From Nitrincola alkalisediminis (GTDB taxonomy: Bacteria > Pseudomonadota > Gammaproteobacteria > Pseudomonadales > Balneatricaceae), in the NCBI RefSeq assembly GCF_009821115.1, contig NZ_VYTY01000013.1, positions 35,294 through 99,293 on the forward strand: a stretch of DNA of 64,000 nucleotides. Direction: 5' to 3'. The number at the start of each line of letters is the position of its first letter. Positions within the stretch are counted from its first letter, which is position 1. Made by a program: the position numbers and the translations under genes. Under the pieces are notes generated by a model. The model saw only the letters and a program-made list of their open reading frames with translations, ran no database searches and was not told where the DNA came from. This document shows, one piece after another, positions 1-10,130 of the stretch.

Positions 1-444
<444 letters not shown>

Positions 445-541
445 CGCTTTGTTTAAAAGCCTTCAGTTGAAACGCAATTTTACGAATCGAGACCTATGTA
501 CCCATGTAGCACGTAAGACCTGTTAGATAATAACCCCTAGG

Positions 542-1555
542 ATGGAACTTAGAAAAATCATGCGACTACCGATCATAGCTCTTGCGTTTTTGTTTTTGTC
601 AGGTGTCTCAAAGGCTTCAACACTCGAAGGATTAGAGTTGAAGCCGTTTGATGAGATTAAGATCGTGAACCCCCTCCAGGTTTCGGCCGAAGTGGTGAGT
701 TTGAATCAAACTCCAATGATCAGTGAGCTCAATGCTCAGATCACAAGGTTGCATGTGCGCCCTGGGGATCAAGTCAAAGCCGGGCAGCTGCTTGCTGAGC
801 TAGACTGTCGAGACACGAAAGACACAGTCTCACTCTTGGATGCGCGTCAGCGCGAGCTGAATGCCAGTCTTGAACAAGCCGAGCGTTTATTTCAACGTTT
901 TACTCAATTAGAAAGTCGACAGTTTTCCGATCGTTTGTCGCGAGAAGATGCGCAAACCAATGTCGTGCGTGCCAGAGCCCAGTTAGCTGCCTTAGCGGTT
1001 GAACATGCCATGGCACAGCGCCAAGTGTCCCGCTGTCAGGTGCTGGCCCCTTTTACAGCGGCGGTGGTGGCTCAACGCGCAGGGGAAGGGCAATGGGTCA
1101 GTGTTGGCAGCCCGATTTTTGAGCTAACCCAAACCTCTCCCGCTGAAATTTCGGTGCAGTTACCGCAAGCACGCATTGGGACAAGCCTTGATGGCTTCTT
1201 GGCCACATTTAAGGTGAATGGACGTGAGTATCCCGTATCCTTTTTACGACAGTCACCTGTGGCCGATCCGGCAACGCGCTCTGTTCATGCATGGTTTCAA
1301 GCACCCGAAGGTGTGGCCATAGGTGAAACAGGGCAGTTGTATCTTGATGACCAACTGGCGTATCTGCCCGCACACACCATGGTCATGAGAGAGGGGCAAA
1401 TGGGGGTGTTTGTTTTAGAGGACGATCAGCCCACATTTTACCCTCTACCGGGTGCTCAAGAAGGGCGACCTTTTCCAGCCCCTTTATCCATCCAGTCTAA
1501 AGTACTTGTGACGTCAGGTCAGCACCGCTTAAGTGCTCTAGGACGGACACAATGA
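542..1555 (+). CDS. RND efflux pump periplasmic adaptor (membrane fusion protein)
   Basis: 337 residues with an N-terminal signal sequence (hydrophobic stretch about 9-25). A lipoyl-like half-motif (RLHVRPGDQVKAGQLLAELD, about 70-90) precedes a coiled-coil hairpin (about 98-160) and the second lipoyl half (CQVLAPFTAAVVAQRAGEGQW), followed by beta-barrel sequence. This is the adaptor architecture that bridges an inner-membrane RND pump to an outer-membrane channel. Its stop overlaps the start of the pump gene by 4 bp (ATGA), so the two are translationally coupled. The start is uncertain: ATG 542 has an AGG very close to it, and ATG 560 is an alternative that keeps the signal peptide. No outer-membrane channel gene is adjacent; a TolC-type protein encoded elsewhere must be used. 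The substrate cannot be read from sequence. Confidence 0.9.
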   Translation: MELRKIMRLPIIALAFLFLSGVSKASTLEGLELKPFDEIKIVNPLQVSAEVVSLNQTPMISELNAQITRLHVRPGDQVKAGQLLAELDCRDTKDTVSLLDARQRELNASLEQAERLFQRFTQLESRQFSDRLSREDAQTNVVRARAQLAALAVEHAMAQRQVSRCQVLAPFTAAVVAQRAGEGQWVSVGSPIFELTQTSPAEISVQLPQARIGTSLDGFLATFKVNGREYPVSFLRQSPVADPATRSVHAWFQAPEGVAIGETGQLYLDDQLAYLPAHTMVMREGQMGVFVLEDDQPTFYPLPGAQEGRPFPAPLSIQSKVLVTSGQHRLSALGRTQ

Positions 1556-4500
1556 TTCGGGCTTTGCTGAATAACACCGTTCTAAGTAATTTGGTGTTTG
1601 TGCTGGTGCTGATTATCGGCGCCATGTCCTACAATTTGATGCCTCGGCAGAAAGACCCAACCATTAATTTTAATTGGATTATTATTGTTACAGCGTTGCC
1701 TGGGGCCAGCGCTGAAGATATCGAAATGCGTGTGACGCAGCCTCTTGAAGATGCCTTGCGTAAACTGAACGATGTCAATTTTGTCTCCAGTACCTCGCGA
1801 GTTGGATTGTCAAATATACTTGTACGTTTTCGTGATTTGGATGAACGTCAATTTGATAAGCGCGTGACCGATTTACGTCGAGAGGTGCAAAGCAAACGCA
1901 ATGAGCTACCTGCTGATATTGTTGAACCGATTATTTTAGAAATAACCAGTGCCAACGCCTTTCCTGCAGCGACCTTAGTGTTGAAAGGCCAAGCCGACGA
2001 TGAAATTCTGCGCAGCGAGGCGTATCAGCTTAAACGAGAGCTGGAACGCATCAAGGGCATAGATCGAGTTGATACGGCGGGTTTGCAGGACCCAGAAGTT
2101 CAGGTGTTGTTGGATATGGGGTTGCTGGCGTCTGCGGGTATACATCCTGCGACGGTCTCGGACGTGATCGCAAGTCAGTGGCAAGACTTAGCTGCAGGAA
2201 AGTTAACGGTCTCAAATGAGCAGTGGCTTGTACGGCACTTGGGTCAATCGCCGTCTCCAGAAGACTTAGCCCAGCTATGGATTCCCCAGGCCGGAGGCGA
2301 GCTACGTCTTGAAACCTTGGCGCAGGTCGAACGAAGACGGCAAGACCCTACTCAGTTGGTGATGTACGAAGGGCAGCCTGCTGTCATGATGTCTGTTATG
2401 AAGGAGGGGAATGCCAACACCTTGGTGTTGATTGAAACCCTAGAAGCCTTCATCGATCAGTACAATCCCACCATCGCTCCTAGAGGGCTGGCCTTGGTGT
2501 TGGCGGATGACCAAACAGAATCAACGCGGCGTGCCATTGATATCATGCAGACCAATGCAATTCAGGGACTTTTGTTTGTGGGTCTTGTGAGTTGGTTGTT
2601 TCTGGGCTGGCGGATTGGAGTGTTGGTGGCATTGGCCATTCCTTTTTCCTTGATGGGTGTGTTTATTCTGCTCAACCTGCAAGGTGAAACGGTCAATCTA
2701 ACGGTGCTGCTGGGGGTTATTATCGCGCTGGGAATGCTGGTGGACGTTGCAGTTGTGATGGTAGAAGCCATGCATCAACGCATGGGGCAGGGGGAGGCCG
2801 CGATCGACGCAGCCATCGGTGCGATGGGTGAAGTCGGTTGGCCTATTTTCGCCGCGGTGTTAACCACCATTGCAGCGTTTTTACCGCTGATACTGTTGCC
2901 CGGTATCCTAGGTGATTTTATGCGTATTGTGCCGACCGTGGTGACATTTGCGTTGATCTTCAGCTTGATTCAAGCCTTTTGGATGCTACCCTCACAAATG
3001 CACGCCTTGCATGCGCTGCCCACTCAGAAACGCATCTCTCGGCGCGAACGCATCTTACGACGCTTACGCAATCTCTATGGCCGTGTATTGATTAAAAGTT
3101 TCCGTCATCCTTGGGTAACCTTGGTGTGTTTAATCGGCTCATTTACGCTAGCCATAGGCTTGTTTGTCACGGATCGTATCAGTCGTGATTTCTTTGCAGC
3201 GGACACTCTTTCTGTGTTTTACATCAACGTTGAGATGCCATCAGGGTCAACACTACGTCAAACGCTCAATGCCACGTTAGACGTCGAAGTGCATGCACGA
3301 GCGGGGATGGAGCCTGAAGAAATTCGTTCATTGGTCTCCTATGCCGGGCAAATGTTTACGGAAACAGAGCCTTTATTAGGGGATAACTACGGGCAAATTT
3401 TTGTAAGTCTAACCTCTCGACACTTAGGTGGGCGGAGTGCAGATGACATCATTGAGGGGCTGCGCGAATCTGTTCAATTGCATGCACCTGCTGCCAGCAA
3501 AATTACGCTCTTGAAGCTTTCCGATGGTCCGCCAAGTTCCATGCCGATCAGTATCAAAGTGCGGGGGGATGAGTATGGGCTGATTCAGGCGGCCGTTGAT
3601 GATTTGACTGCAATTCTGCAGGGCATACCGGGGGTTGTTGATATTACCAGCGATGCATCGCCTGGCACTCAACAGCTGGTGACGCGTTTGAACCTGCCTG
3701 CAATCGCGCGTGCAGGTTTAGATGCTAGAAGTGTAACACGGACACTTCGTTTGCTAACGGACGGTGAAGTTGTAGCGCAGCTGAATGATCGAGGCGAGAG
3801 TGTTGATTTGCGTGTTCGTAGCCAACAGACGTCAACCGAAGACATCGAGGCATGGCTGTCGACACGCATTGCTACGCCGTCGGGGCAGAGTGTGCCACTT
3901 AGTGAGCTTTTGAATCTTGAGGTTAAGACAGGCTTTGCCAGTCTGCGTCATTATAACTTTAGCCGTGCGATTACGCTTGAAGCCGATCTTGATCGCAGCC
4001 AGTTGGACACACTGCAGGCCAATCAGCGGATTCAAAGCGCATGGCTTGAGTATCAAGATCGTCACCCCGGTATATCATTGGATTTTTCGGGCGAGCTGGA
4101 TGATATTCAAGAGTCGTTAAATGCCTTGGCGATTTTATTTGTGCTGGGCGTAGGTTTGATGTATTTGATTTTGGGTGCGCAGTTTAAGAGTTATTTCCAG
4201 CCTTTCATTATTCTCTTAACCATTCCAATGGCATTTACCGGTGTTGCCTATGGTTTGTGGTTTAGCCAGAATCCATTGAGTTTGTATACGCTGTATGGTT
4301 TGGTTGCCTTATCGGGAATTGCCGTTAACTCGGCCATTGTTTTAATTGCGGCGGCCAATAGTCGATACAATGACGGGATGAGTGTAATTTACTCCATTGT
4401 CTATGCTGCGCGTCGGCGCATGGTGCCCATCTTAATCACGGCAGCAACAACCATGGCGGGTTTAATGGGGCTGGCGTTGGGATTAGGAGGGAAGTCGTTG

Positions 4501-4614
4501 ATTTTTGGCCCGGTTGCCACGGCAATTGTCTGGGGGATTAGTGTCTCAACGCTCTTGACGTTATTTACCATCCCCTTGATGTACAAGCTTACACGTCGTG
4601 ATCGCCCTCGGTGA
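1552..4614 (+). CDS. RND-family efflux transporter, inner-membrane subunit
   Basis: 1020 residues, the normal size of an AcrB/MexB-type pump. TM1 (about 9-29) is followed by a large periplasmic porter domain, a TM block around 340-500, a second periplasmic loop and the final TM block. The TM4 motif GMLVDVAVVMVE holds a conserved Asp (about residue 398), but the second Asp of AcrB (D408) is Val here. The TM10 Lys (AcrB K940) is also replaced (SGIAVNSAIVLI). Such relay variants are known in non-HAE RND branches, so this is probably a divergent proton-driven pump, not a dead one. It forms an operon with the adaptor. The exported substrate is unknown. Confidence 0.93.
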   Translation: MIRALLNNTVLSNLVFVLVLIIGAMSYNLMPRQKDPTINFNWIIIVTALPGASAEDIEMRVTQPLEDALRKLNDVNFVSSTSRVGLSNILVRFRDLDERQFDKRVTDLRREVQSKRNELPADIVEPIILEITSANAFPAATLVLKGQADDEILRSEAYQLKRELERIKGIDRVDTAGLQDPEVQVLLDMGLLASAGIHPATVSDVIASQWQDLAAGKLTVSNEQWLVRHLGQSPSPEDLAQLWIPQAGGELRLETLAQVERRRQDPTQLVMYEGQPAVMMSVMKEGNANTLVLIETLEAFIDQYNPTIAPRGLALVLADDQTESTRRAIDIMQTNAIQGLLFVGLVSWLFLGWRIGVLVALAIPFSLMGVFILLNLQGETVNLTVLLGVIIALGMLVDVAVVMVEAMHQRMGQGEAAIDAAIGAMGEVGWPIFAAVLTTIAAFLPLILLPGILGDFMRIVPTVVTFALIFSLIQAFWMLPSQMHALHALPTQKRISRRERILRRLRNLYGRVLIKSFRHPWVTLVCLIGSFTLAIGLFVTDRISRDFFAADTLSVFYINVEMPSGSTLRQTLNATLDVEVHARAGMEPEEIRSLVSYAGQMFTETEPLLGDNYGQIFVSLTSRHLGGRSADDIIEGLRESVQLHAPAASKITLLKLSDGPPSSMPISIKVRGDEYGLIQAAVDDLTAILQGIPGVVDITSDASPGTQQLVTRLNLPAIARAGLDARSVTRTLRLLTDGEVVAQLNDRGESVDLRVRSQQTSTEDIEAWLSTRIATPSGQSVPLSELLNLEVKTGFASLRHYNFSRAITLEADLDRSQLDTLQANQRIQSAWLEYQDRHPGISLDFSGELDDIQESLNALAILFVLGVGLMYLILGAQFKSYFQPFIILLTIPMAFTGVAYGLWFSQNPLSLYTLYGLVALSGIAVNSAIVLIAAANSRYNDGMSVIYSIVYAARRRMVPILITAATTMAGLMGLALGLGGKSLIFGPVATAIVWGISVSTLLTLFTIPLMYKLTRRDRPR

Positions 4615-4622
4615 TCACGACG
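4594..4622. terminator. Hairpin spanning the RND stop codon
   Basis: A perfect 10-bp inverted repeat (CGTCGTGATC / GATCACGACG) with a 9-nt loop contains the pump's TGA stop (4612-4614). It lies between the convergent pump and bioY genes and could end transcripts from either side. No clear T-run follows, so intrinsic termination is uncertain. Confidence 0.5.
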
Positions 4623-4649
4623 CTGGCTTGGTGCTAAGCGGATTGAAGA

Positions 4650-5198
4650 CTATTTACGAGTATAAACTGCATCCGGCAGGCCTTTGACAACGGCTTGGGC
4701 AACGGCAGCAGCGATCACGGCTTTGACAATGTCGCCAGGAATGAACACAATCATGATCTTGGTGGCATCGAGCCAGTCACGCCCAGTGACAAGCTTGAAG
4801 CCCGTGATACCAAACACATAGAGTACCAAAATACCGCCGACGATAGAGGCCAGTAAGGTGGCAGGAAAAGTGGGTAACTTGCGTAACATCAAGGCGACGT
4901 AGCCTGTTGCGAAGGCGGCAAATGGAAAACCAATTGCAAACCCAGCGGTAGGGCCAACGAACACGCCGAGGCCTCCGCGCCCGCCTGATAACAGCGGTGC
5001 ACCCAATGCGACCACAAAAATAAACAGAGCCATCGACAAAGCGCCACGCCATGGCCCCAGCATAACACCGGCGAGCATCACCCCAAGGGTTTGCGCGGTA
5101 ATGGGGATGCCCGTTACAAACGGAACAGGAGGAATGAGGCCTAAAGCCGCAATGAGTGCCGCGTATAAGGCGATTTGAACCAGTGATTTATCTTGCAT
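4650..5198 (-). CDS. bioY: BioY, biotin-specific S component of the ECF importer
   Basis: 182 residues, very hydrophobic, about six membrane segments. The sequence carries BioY hallmarks: PFVTGIPITAQTLGVMLAGVMLGPWRG (read in two overlapping parts) near the N-terminus and GPTAGFAIGFPFAAFATGY in the middle. BioY captures biotin in the membrane and hands it to the BioMN energising module. It is the last gene of a three-gene minus-strand operon bioM-bioN-bioY, 36 bp after bioN. BioY alone can transport, but the adjacent M and N genes indicate the full high-affinity complex. Confidence 0.95.
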   Translation of the reverse strand: MQDKSLVQIALYAALIAALGLIPPVPFVTGIPITAQTLGVMLAGVMLGPWRGALSMALFIFVVALGAPLLSGGRGGLGVFVGPTAGFAIGFPFAAFATGYVALMLRKLPTFPATLLASIVGGILVLYVFGITGFKLVTGRDWLDATKIMIVFIPGDIVKAVIAAAVAQAVVKGLPDAVYTRK

Positions 5199-5234
5199 AC
5201 AAACGTCCGACTTCAGAGTGAGTTGATAAAAGGG

Positions 5235-5846
5235 TTAAGGTTTTTTGACCGAACGGATACCGCCACGCGACGCCAAGGCTTCAGCCACGTGATCGGATAA
5301 ACGAATGGACTGAATAGTGAGCGGGATGGCAAGCTTCCAAAGTTGACGTCCACCCCCTCTGGATTTCCAAGCCTCCAATAAATATTGAGTCACCCCCATC
5401 AGCACTGGGATAAAGCGAATCAGCAATGTAACCGCAAAGGCAATTCGCTTGGGATCAACACCAAACAGCCTTAGCGGTCTGAATATGGGCATCATCGCCG
5501 TCATCATGTCGTCCATTTTGGTTGTGAGCGTGATTAAATTGGCAATAAGGACCAGTGTGGCCATTCTCAGTAACAGTGCGAAGGCTTCATAGACACCGAC
5601 TGACCAGGCTTGCATGATAAATATCAGTGCAAAAATCGGTACCAGCGAACGAAATACCTTGAGTCCGCGCATAGCCGGACGTCCAAGCGAGGCGTAGATC
5701 AATAGAGTCAGCATGGCAAGGACTAACAGAAGGCTGAGCTGTTCAATAGGATACAGAGCGAGGCTGAGTCCCGCCATGGCAAGCAGTTTAATCCCTGCGG
5801 GCATCCTGTGTAAGTAGCTTGTTTGCTCAAGATACAGACTAATCAT
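5235..5846 (-). CDS. bioN: BioN, ECF importer transmembrane (T) component
   Basis: 203 residues with four to five membrane segments. Two short Arg-Gly motifs in the C-terminal third (WKSRGGG and ASRGGI) are the ECF-T coupling motifs that contact the ATPase. BioN couples ATP hydrolysis by BioM to release of biotin from BioY. Its start overlaps the bioM stop by 4 bp, so translation is coupled. The assignment rests on the T-component pattern plus the bioM and bioY neighbours. Confidence 0.92.
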   Translation of the reverse strand: MISLYLEQTSYLHRMPAGIKLLAMAGLSLALYPIEQLSLLLVLAMLTLLIYASLGRPAMRGLKVFRSLVPIFALIFIMQAWSVGVYEAFALLLRMATLVLIANLITLTTKMDDMMTAMMPIFRPLRLFGVDPKRIAFAVTLLIRFIPVLMGVTQYLLEAWKSRGGGRQLWKLAIPLTIQSIRLSDHVAEALASRGGIRSVKKP

Positions 5847-6559
5847 CTGACGCGCACACGTTTTGCATCGGCATAGTAGGCCTTGAGTATTTCATCTGCG
5901 GGGCCATCTTGACGGATTTTGCCTTCTTCTAACCAAATAATGCGATCAAAGTCTGTGAAACTGTCGAGCTCGTGACTGATCATGATGATCTGCTGCGGTA
6001 AATGGTGCAGCAAATCTAGCAGCTGGTAACGCGTGGGTAAGTCCAAGGCTGAGAAGGGCTCGTCCAATAGAATCACTTTCGGATTCATTAAAATGATGGC
6101 GACAATGCACACCCATTGCTTCTGACCATCCGATAAGCTGTGAATGGGGCGTTTTGCCCAGTCGCTGCGCCCTTGTTCACTTAAAAATGACATCACATTT
6201 TCGAGGGCAGTGGATTTAGAAAGCCCTTGATTGAGTAAGCCAAAACACAACTCTTCTTCCACTGTAGGGAAAATAATTTGATGGTCAGGGTTTTGAAAAA
6301 TAAAACCGACATGAGACGACATGTTTTCAGGGCCTGAGTTGGGGTTTTGCCCAAAGACTGAAATTTGCCCAGTATTGGCAGGCAATAAGCCATTGATCAA
6401 GCGCAACAACGAGCTTTTGCCTGAGCCATTATGACCAATCAGGCCAATGCGCGGCTCGGATAGTTGCAGGGAAAGCTGGTCAATCACGGTACGTTCGTTG
6501 CGAACCAGTGTGACCTGGTGAAGATAAATGCCTTGTTCTTGGCCCACGGATTGCGTCAT
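5843..6559 (-). CDS. bioM: BioM, ECF importer ATP-binding protein
   Basis: 238 residues from the chosen ATG. The ABC ATPase signatures are Walker A GHNGSGKSS, an LSDGQ variant of the signature motif, Walker B VILLDEPFSALD and the H-loop His in MISHELD. It powers biotin uptake with BioN and BioY. The frame stays open to 6649, but the extra 30 residues do not resemble the family, and ATG 6559 places the first beta strand normally. A GAGAG about 8 nt upstream is a modest ribosome site. No BirA or BioR palindrome was recognised in the 249-bp upstream gap. Confidence 0.9.
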   Translation of the reverse strand: MTQSVGQEQGIYLHQVTLVRNERTVIDQLSLQLSEPRIGLIGHNGSGKSSLLRLINGLLPANTGQISVFGQNPNSGPENMSSHVGFIFQNPDHQIIFPTVEEELCFGLLNQGLSKSTALENVMSFLSEQGRSDWAKRPIHSLSDGQKQWVCIVAIILMNPKVILLDEPFSALDLPTRYQLLDLLHHLPQQIIMISHELDSFTDFDRIIWLEEGKIRQDGPADEILKAYYADAKRVRVR

Positions 6560-6732
6560 CGTACTCTCGTACCCATGTAAAGTGGCAAAGTATATAGAAG
6601 AGCCTGTCATTTTTACCAGTCTTGCCAATCTCAATGGCGTCTTGATCACTCAAAAGGCAGAGCTTGTTTTAAATTTATTGATCGAAAACAGCTCTTTATC
6701 AGCAAAACTCGTCTATGATGATCCTAATCATT

Positions 6733-6764
6733 CCCCCTATTCTGTTGGGCTAAGGTCTAGGGGG
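6733..6764 (+). promoter_or_regulatory. Inverted repeat in the chemoreceptor leader
   Basis: CCCCCTA (6733-6739) and TAGGGGG (6758-6764) form a perfect 7-bp inverted repeat with an 18-nt loop, 45 bp before the chemoreceptor start. It could be an operator or an mRNA hairpin. The rest of the bioM/chemoreceptor gap (6560-6808) shows no other clear signal except the GGAG ribosome site just before 6809. Confidence 0.3.
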
Positions 6765-6808
6765 TAAAGTTCATCAATGGCGATGGCAGATTTTCAGCGG
6801 AGTGTTGC

Positions 6809-9061
6809 ATGTATATCAAAACAAAAATTTCTGTAGGATTTAGCGCAGTTGCGTTAATTGCATTGGTACTGGGTGGCTTAGGTTACTTTGGTGCGAGTCG
6901 CAGTCAGACGTCGATTGAGCAGCTTGGACTTGTGCGCCTGGCAGGTGTTCAGAGCGTGTTAGAAATGCAAGTCTCGTTAGCTGAGGTAGTCACGAGCATG
7001 CGTACTTTAATGAATACGCATGCGACTCTCACTGAAAAACAACGTGAATATGAGCGTATTGAAGCAGGTCGTGCAGCTTATCGCAAAGCCTTATCCGCCT
7101 ATGAGCAGCTTCCTAAGTCAGAAGACGAAGCACGAGAGTGGGCGCGTTTTACCGAGACGCTACCGGCTTGGGTTGAGGCCAATAATGCGATTTTAGCTTT
7201 GCATCAGCAGGTTGACCGTCAGCTTAGTTTAAATGCGCTTGCGGATGTTGGTGGTTTGCAGCAGCAAATAGCCGCGCAAACGATGGGCCAGACGTTGGTG
7301 TATCAAACGCAATCCTTCAATTATTTGAACAATGTCGTGCAGATGAATATGGATGCAGCCGCGCTTAATGTTGAAGATGATCTTGCAAAGGCTGCCCAAT
7401 TAAAATTGCTCAGTTTAATTGCAATGATTCTAGGCGTTCTGCTGTCGGCGATCTTGGGAATACGCATCACCCGAGATATTACCCGTCCGCTGCAGCTCTT
7501 GGTTACGTCTGTGAAGCACGTCAGTCAAAGCAGTGATTTTAGCCATCAAGTCGCCTATTCCAAAAAAGATGAAGTGGGCGAGGTGGTGGAGTCCTTTAAC
7601 CATCTACTGGATTCACAAAAGCAAGCGCTGCAAGAGGCCAGTGAAACCGTTGCGGCTCTTGCCTCAGGCGACTTTAGTTTGCGAGTAAAACGCCACTACG
7701 AAGGTGATTTGGCTAGGTTGAAAGAGGGGATTAACGCCAGCGCTGATACGATTGTGTTGACCATGACCGAGCTTGGAAAAGTCATGCAATCGCTTAAGCA
7801 GGGCGAGTTTGATATCCAAATAAATCCCAATCTCGTCAGTGGTGAATTCCGGCGTATGCTGGAGAATGCATCGCAGGGAACCCAAGCGCTGAGAAATAGC
7901 ATCAATGATATTATAAATGTGATGTCGGCGACTCAATCCGGTCATTTTAATGAGCGCGTTAATGCAGACGCCAGCGGTGACCTGCTCAAGTTGAAAGAAA
8001 TGATTAATACCTCTGTCGTTGCCTTGCATAACGCGATTGAAGATATCAGTCGAGTGATGGTAGCGCAGTCAAAAGGGGATTTAACACAAACAATCGAGAC
8101 ACAATACCCAGGTGATTTAGGGGTGTTGACCTCGGCGGCTAATCATACTGCTGAAAAACTACAAGAGGTTATTTTGCAGATACGTTTGGCGGTTGAGGCG
8201 GTTAATACGGCCGCTGCCGAAATTGCGATGGGGAATACCGACCTTTCACAACGCACCGAGGAGCAAGCCTCCAGCCTTGAAGAAACGGCATCTAGCCTTG
8301 AAGAATTGACCTCTACGGTAAAAATGAATGCCGACAATGCGCGCCAAGCCAATCAGTTAGCGCAAACGGCCAGCCGTATTGCTGAAGAAGGCGGCATCAA
8401 AGCAAGTACGGTTGAAAAAACCATGGAGGCCATTACCGATAGTTCCAACAAAATTGCTGACATTACGTCATTGATCGACGGCATTGCATTTCAAACCAAT
8501 ATTCTTGCACTGAATGCTGCGGTTGAGGCGGCACGTGCTGGCGAACAAGGTCGAGGCTTTGCGGTGGTGGCCAGTGAAGTTAGAGCCTTGGCTCAACGCT
8601 CTGCAGCGGCGGCCAAAGAAATTAAAGAACTCATTGCCCAGTCTTCGGATATTGTTAAATCAGGCAATGCCCTGGTGAAAGAAACGGGACTCACGATTCA
8701 AGAAATTGTTGAGTCTGTTAAGCGAGTCACCGATTTAATGGCCGATATTTCTGCCGCCTCTGAAGAGCAAAGTCAGGGGATTGCACAAGTCAATCAAGCC
8801 GTGTTGCAGATGGATGAAGTCACTCAGCAAAATGCCGCTTTAGTTGAGGAAGCGGCGGCCGCTGCGGAGTCCTTGGAAGAGCAAGCGCAATCCTTGAAAG
8901 CGAGTGTTGCTCTGTTCAAATTGGAGGATGGGCTAACAAATACAGGGACACTTCCTGCGCCTAAAATACAAAAAAATCTGCCATCACCAACGCCATCTAG
9001 TGCTAAACTCAATGCTTTATCCAGACAAACTGCTCGTGATGACGAGTGGGAAGAGTTTTAA
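6809..9061 (+). CDS. Methyl-accepting chemotaxis protein with poly-HAMP array and CheR tether
   Basis: 750 residues. TM1 is about 8-28, followed by a periplasmic helical sensor domain about 30-195, TM2 about 198-218 and a canonical HAMP. At least four more HAMP-like units follow (each with a G-D/E-F/L...GDL or GEF pattern, between about 280 and 440), then the signalling hairpin, whose tip includes [19 protein letters not shown]. The protein ends in EWEEF, matching the xWxxF pentapeptide (NWETF in Tar/Tsr) that docks CheR and CheB. It is thus likely a high-abundance-type receptor feeding CheA. The GGAG at proper spacing supports the start. The ligand is unknown. Confidence 0.95.
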   Translation: MYIKTKISVGFSAVALIALVLGGLGYFGASRSQTSIEQLGLVRLAGVQSVLEMQVSLAEVVTSMRTLMNTHATLTEKQREYERIEAGRAAYRKALSAYEQLPKSEDEAREWARFTETLPAWVEANNAILALHQQVDRQLSLNALADVGGLQQQIAAQTMGQTLVYQTQSFNYLNNVVQMNMDAAALNVEDDLAKAAQLKLLSLIAMILGVLLSAILGIRITRDITRPLQLLVTSVKHVSQSSDFSHQVAYSKKDEVGEVVESFNHLLDSQKQALQEASETVAALASGDFSLRVKRHYEGDLARLKEGINASADTIVLTMTELGKVMQSLKQGEFDIQINPNLVSGEFRRMLENASQGTQALRNSINDIINVMSATQSGHFNERVNADASGDLLKLKEMINTSVVALHNAIEDISRVMVAQSKGDLTQTIETQYPGDLGVLTSAANHTAEKLQEVILQIRLAVEAVNTAAAEIAMGNTDLSQRTEEQASSLEETASSLEELTSTVKMNADNARQANQLAQTASRIAEEGGIKASTVEKTMEAITDSSNKIADITSLIDGIAFQTNILALNAAVEAARAGEQGRGFAVVASEVRALAQRSAAAAKEIKELIAQSSDIVKSGNALVKETGLTIQEIVESVKRVTDLMADISAASEEQSQGIAQVNQAVLQMDEVTQQNAALVEEAAAAAESLEEQAQSLKASVALFKLEDGLTNTGTLPAPKIQKNLPSPTPSSAKLNALSRQTARDDEWEEF

Positions 9062-9082
9062 AAAGTCGATAAGGCGGTATCT

Positions 9083-10009
9083 ATGAGTAATGTGGACTGG
9101 GGCTTGGACGGATTGGTAAGTGAACTCAGGGCACGTCGCGAGCATTGGCGACGTGCTCGCCAACGTGACCCAGAGATCAATGGCCGTGAATTTCCATCCT
9201 TGGATGTGATGCATCAAGTGAGTGAAGGCTTGGCTGCTGCGCTGTTTCCCATGCGACTTGGGCCTTCGGATCTTAAGCCTAAGGCTGAAGACCACTACAT
9301 TGGCTATACCCTCGATAAAGCACTGAATACCTTGTTGGACCAAGCTGTTTTAGAACTGAGGTTCGGCCAGAACCCACCCGAGCCTTTTGTACAAACGCGT
9401 GAAAAAGCCATTGCTGCGATTCGGGAGTTCGCATCACGTTTACCGGATATACGCGGTGTACTCGACACAGATGTCGAAGCCGCCTATAAGGGCGACCCGG
9501 CAGCACGCAGCATGGATGAAGTGCTCTTGTGCTATCCGGGGGTGCGCGCCATTATTTTTCATCGTTTATCCCATGAGCTGTTTAAGCTCGGTTTACCTCT
9601 TTTGGCCAGAATTATGGCCGAAATTTCGCATTCTGAAACCGGTATCGATATTCACCCGGGTGCCACGATTGGTGAGTCCTTTTTTATCGACCACGGTACC
9701 GGTGTCGTCATTGGTGAAACAACCATTATTGGTAGAGGTGTGCGCATATACCAAGCCGTCACTTTAGGGGCTAAGCGCTTTGAAGTTGATGAGCACGGCA
9801 GTTTAATCAAAGGCGGTGCACGCCATCCTGTGATTGAGGATCAAGTGGTCATTTATGCAGGCGCTACTTTGCTTGGACGGATCACTATTGGCCGCGGTTC
9901 AAGTATTGGGGGGAATGTGTGGTTGACGCACAGTGTCCCGCCGAACAGCCAAATTACCCAAGCGAATCATGAACAGCGCTGCGAAGAACAGCGCGCAAAA
10001 GGCGAGTGA
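9083..10009 (+). CDS. cysE: Serine O-acetyltransferase (EpsC/CysE type)
   Basis: 308 residues. The N-terminal 130 are helical. The C-terminal half is a left-handed parallel beta-helix with hexapeptide repeats, containing [20 protein letters not shown] and [10 protein letters not shown], which hold the catalytic Asp/His pair and the acetyl-CoA site. The enzyme makes O-acetylserine from serine and acetyl-CoA, the carbon skeleton for cysteine. It is longer than E. coli CysE (273) and fits the EpsC-like branch. It lies 21 bp after the chemoreceptor and 121 bp before metY, the sulfhydrylase for O-acetylhomoserine, so both sulfur-assimilation acceptors are handled here. Confidence 0.92.
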   Translation: MSNVDWGLDGLVSELRARREHWRRARQRDPEINGREFPSLDVMHQVSEGLAAALFPMRLGPSDLKPKAEDHYIGYTLDKALNTLLDQAVLELRFGQNPPEPFVQTREKAIAAIREFASRLPDIRGVLDTDVEAAYKGDPAARSMDEVLLCYPGVRAIIFHRLSHELFKLGLPLLARIMAEISHSETGIDIHPGATIGESFFIDHGTGVVIGETTIIGRGVRIYQAVTLGAKRFEVDEHGSLIKGGARHPVIEDQVVIYAGATLLGRITIGRGSSIGGNVWLTHSVPPNSQITQANHEQRCEEQRAKGE

Positions 10010-10130
10010 ATCAAGTCTCCAATACTTGAAAACCCCTATTGTTGGAGTATGATCCTGACGGGTGTAAACACGAATGAGACCTATTTTTTAATGGGTTTCT
10101 TTGAATCAATCGAATAAGGAACAATAACAA

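Noticed and set aside
6560..6808. BirA or BioR operator in front of bioM
   Set aside because: No palindrome of the expected form was found. The CCCCCTA/TAGGGGG repeat lies closer to the chemoreceptor and does not match either motif.
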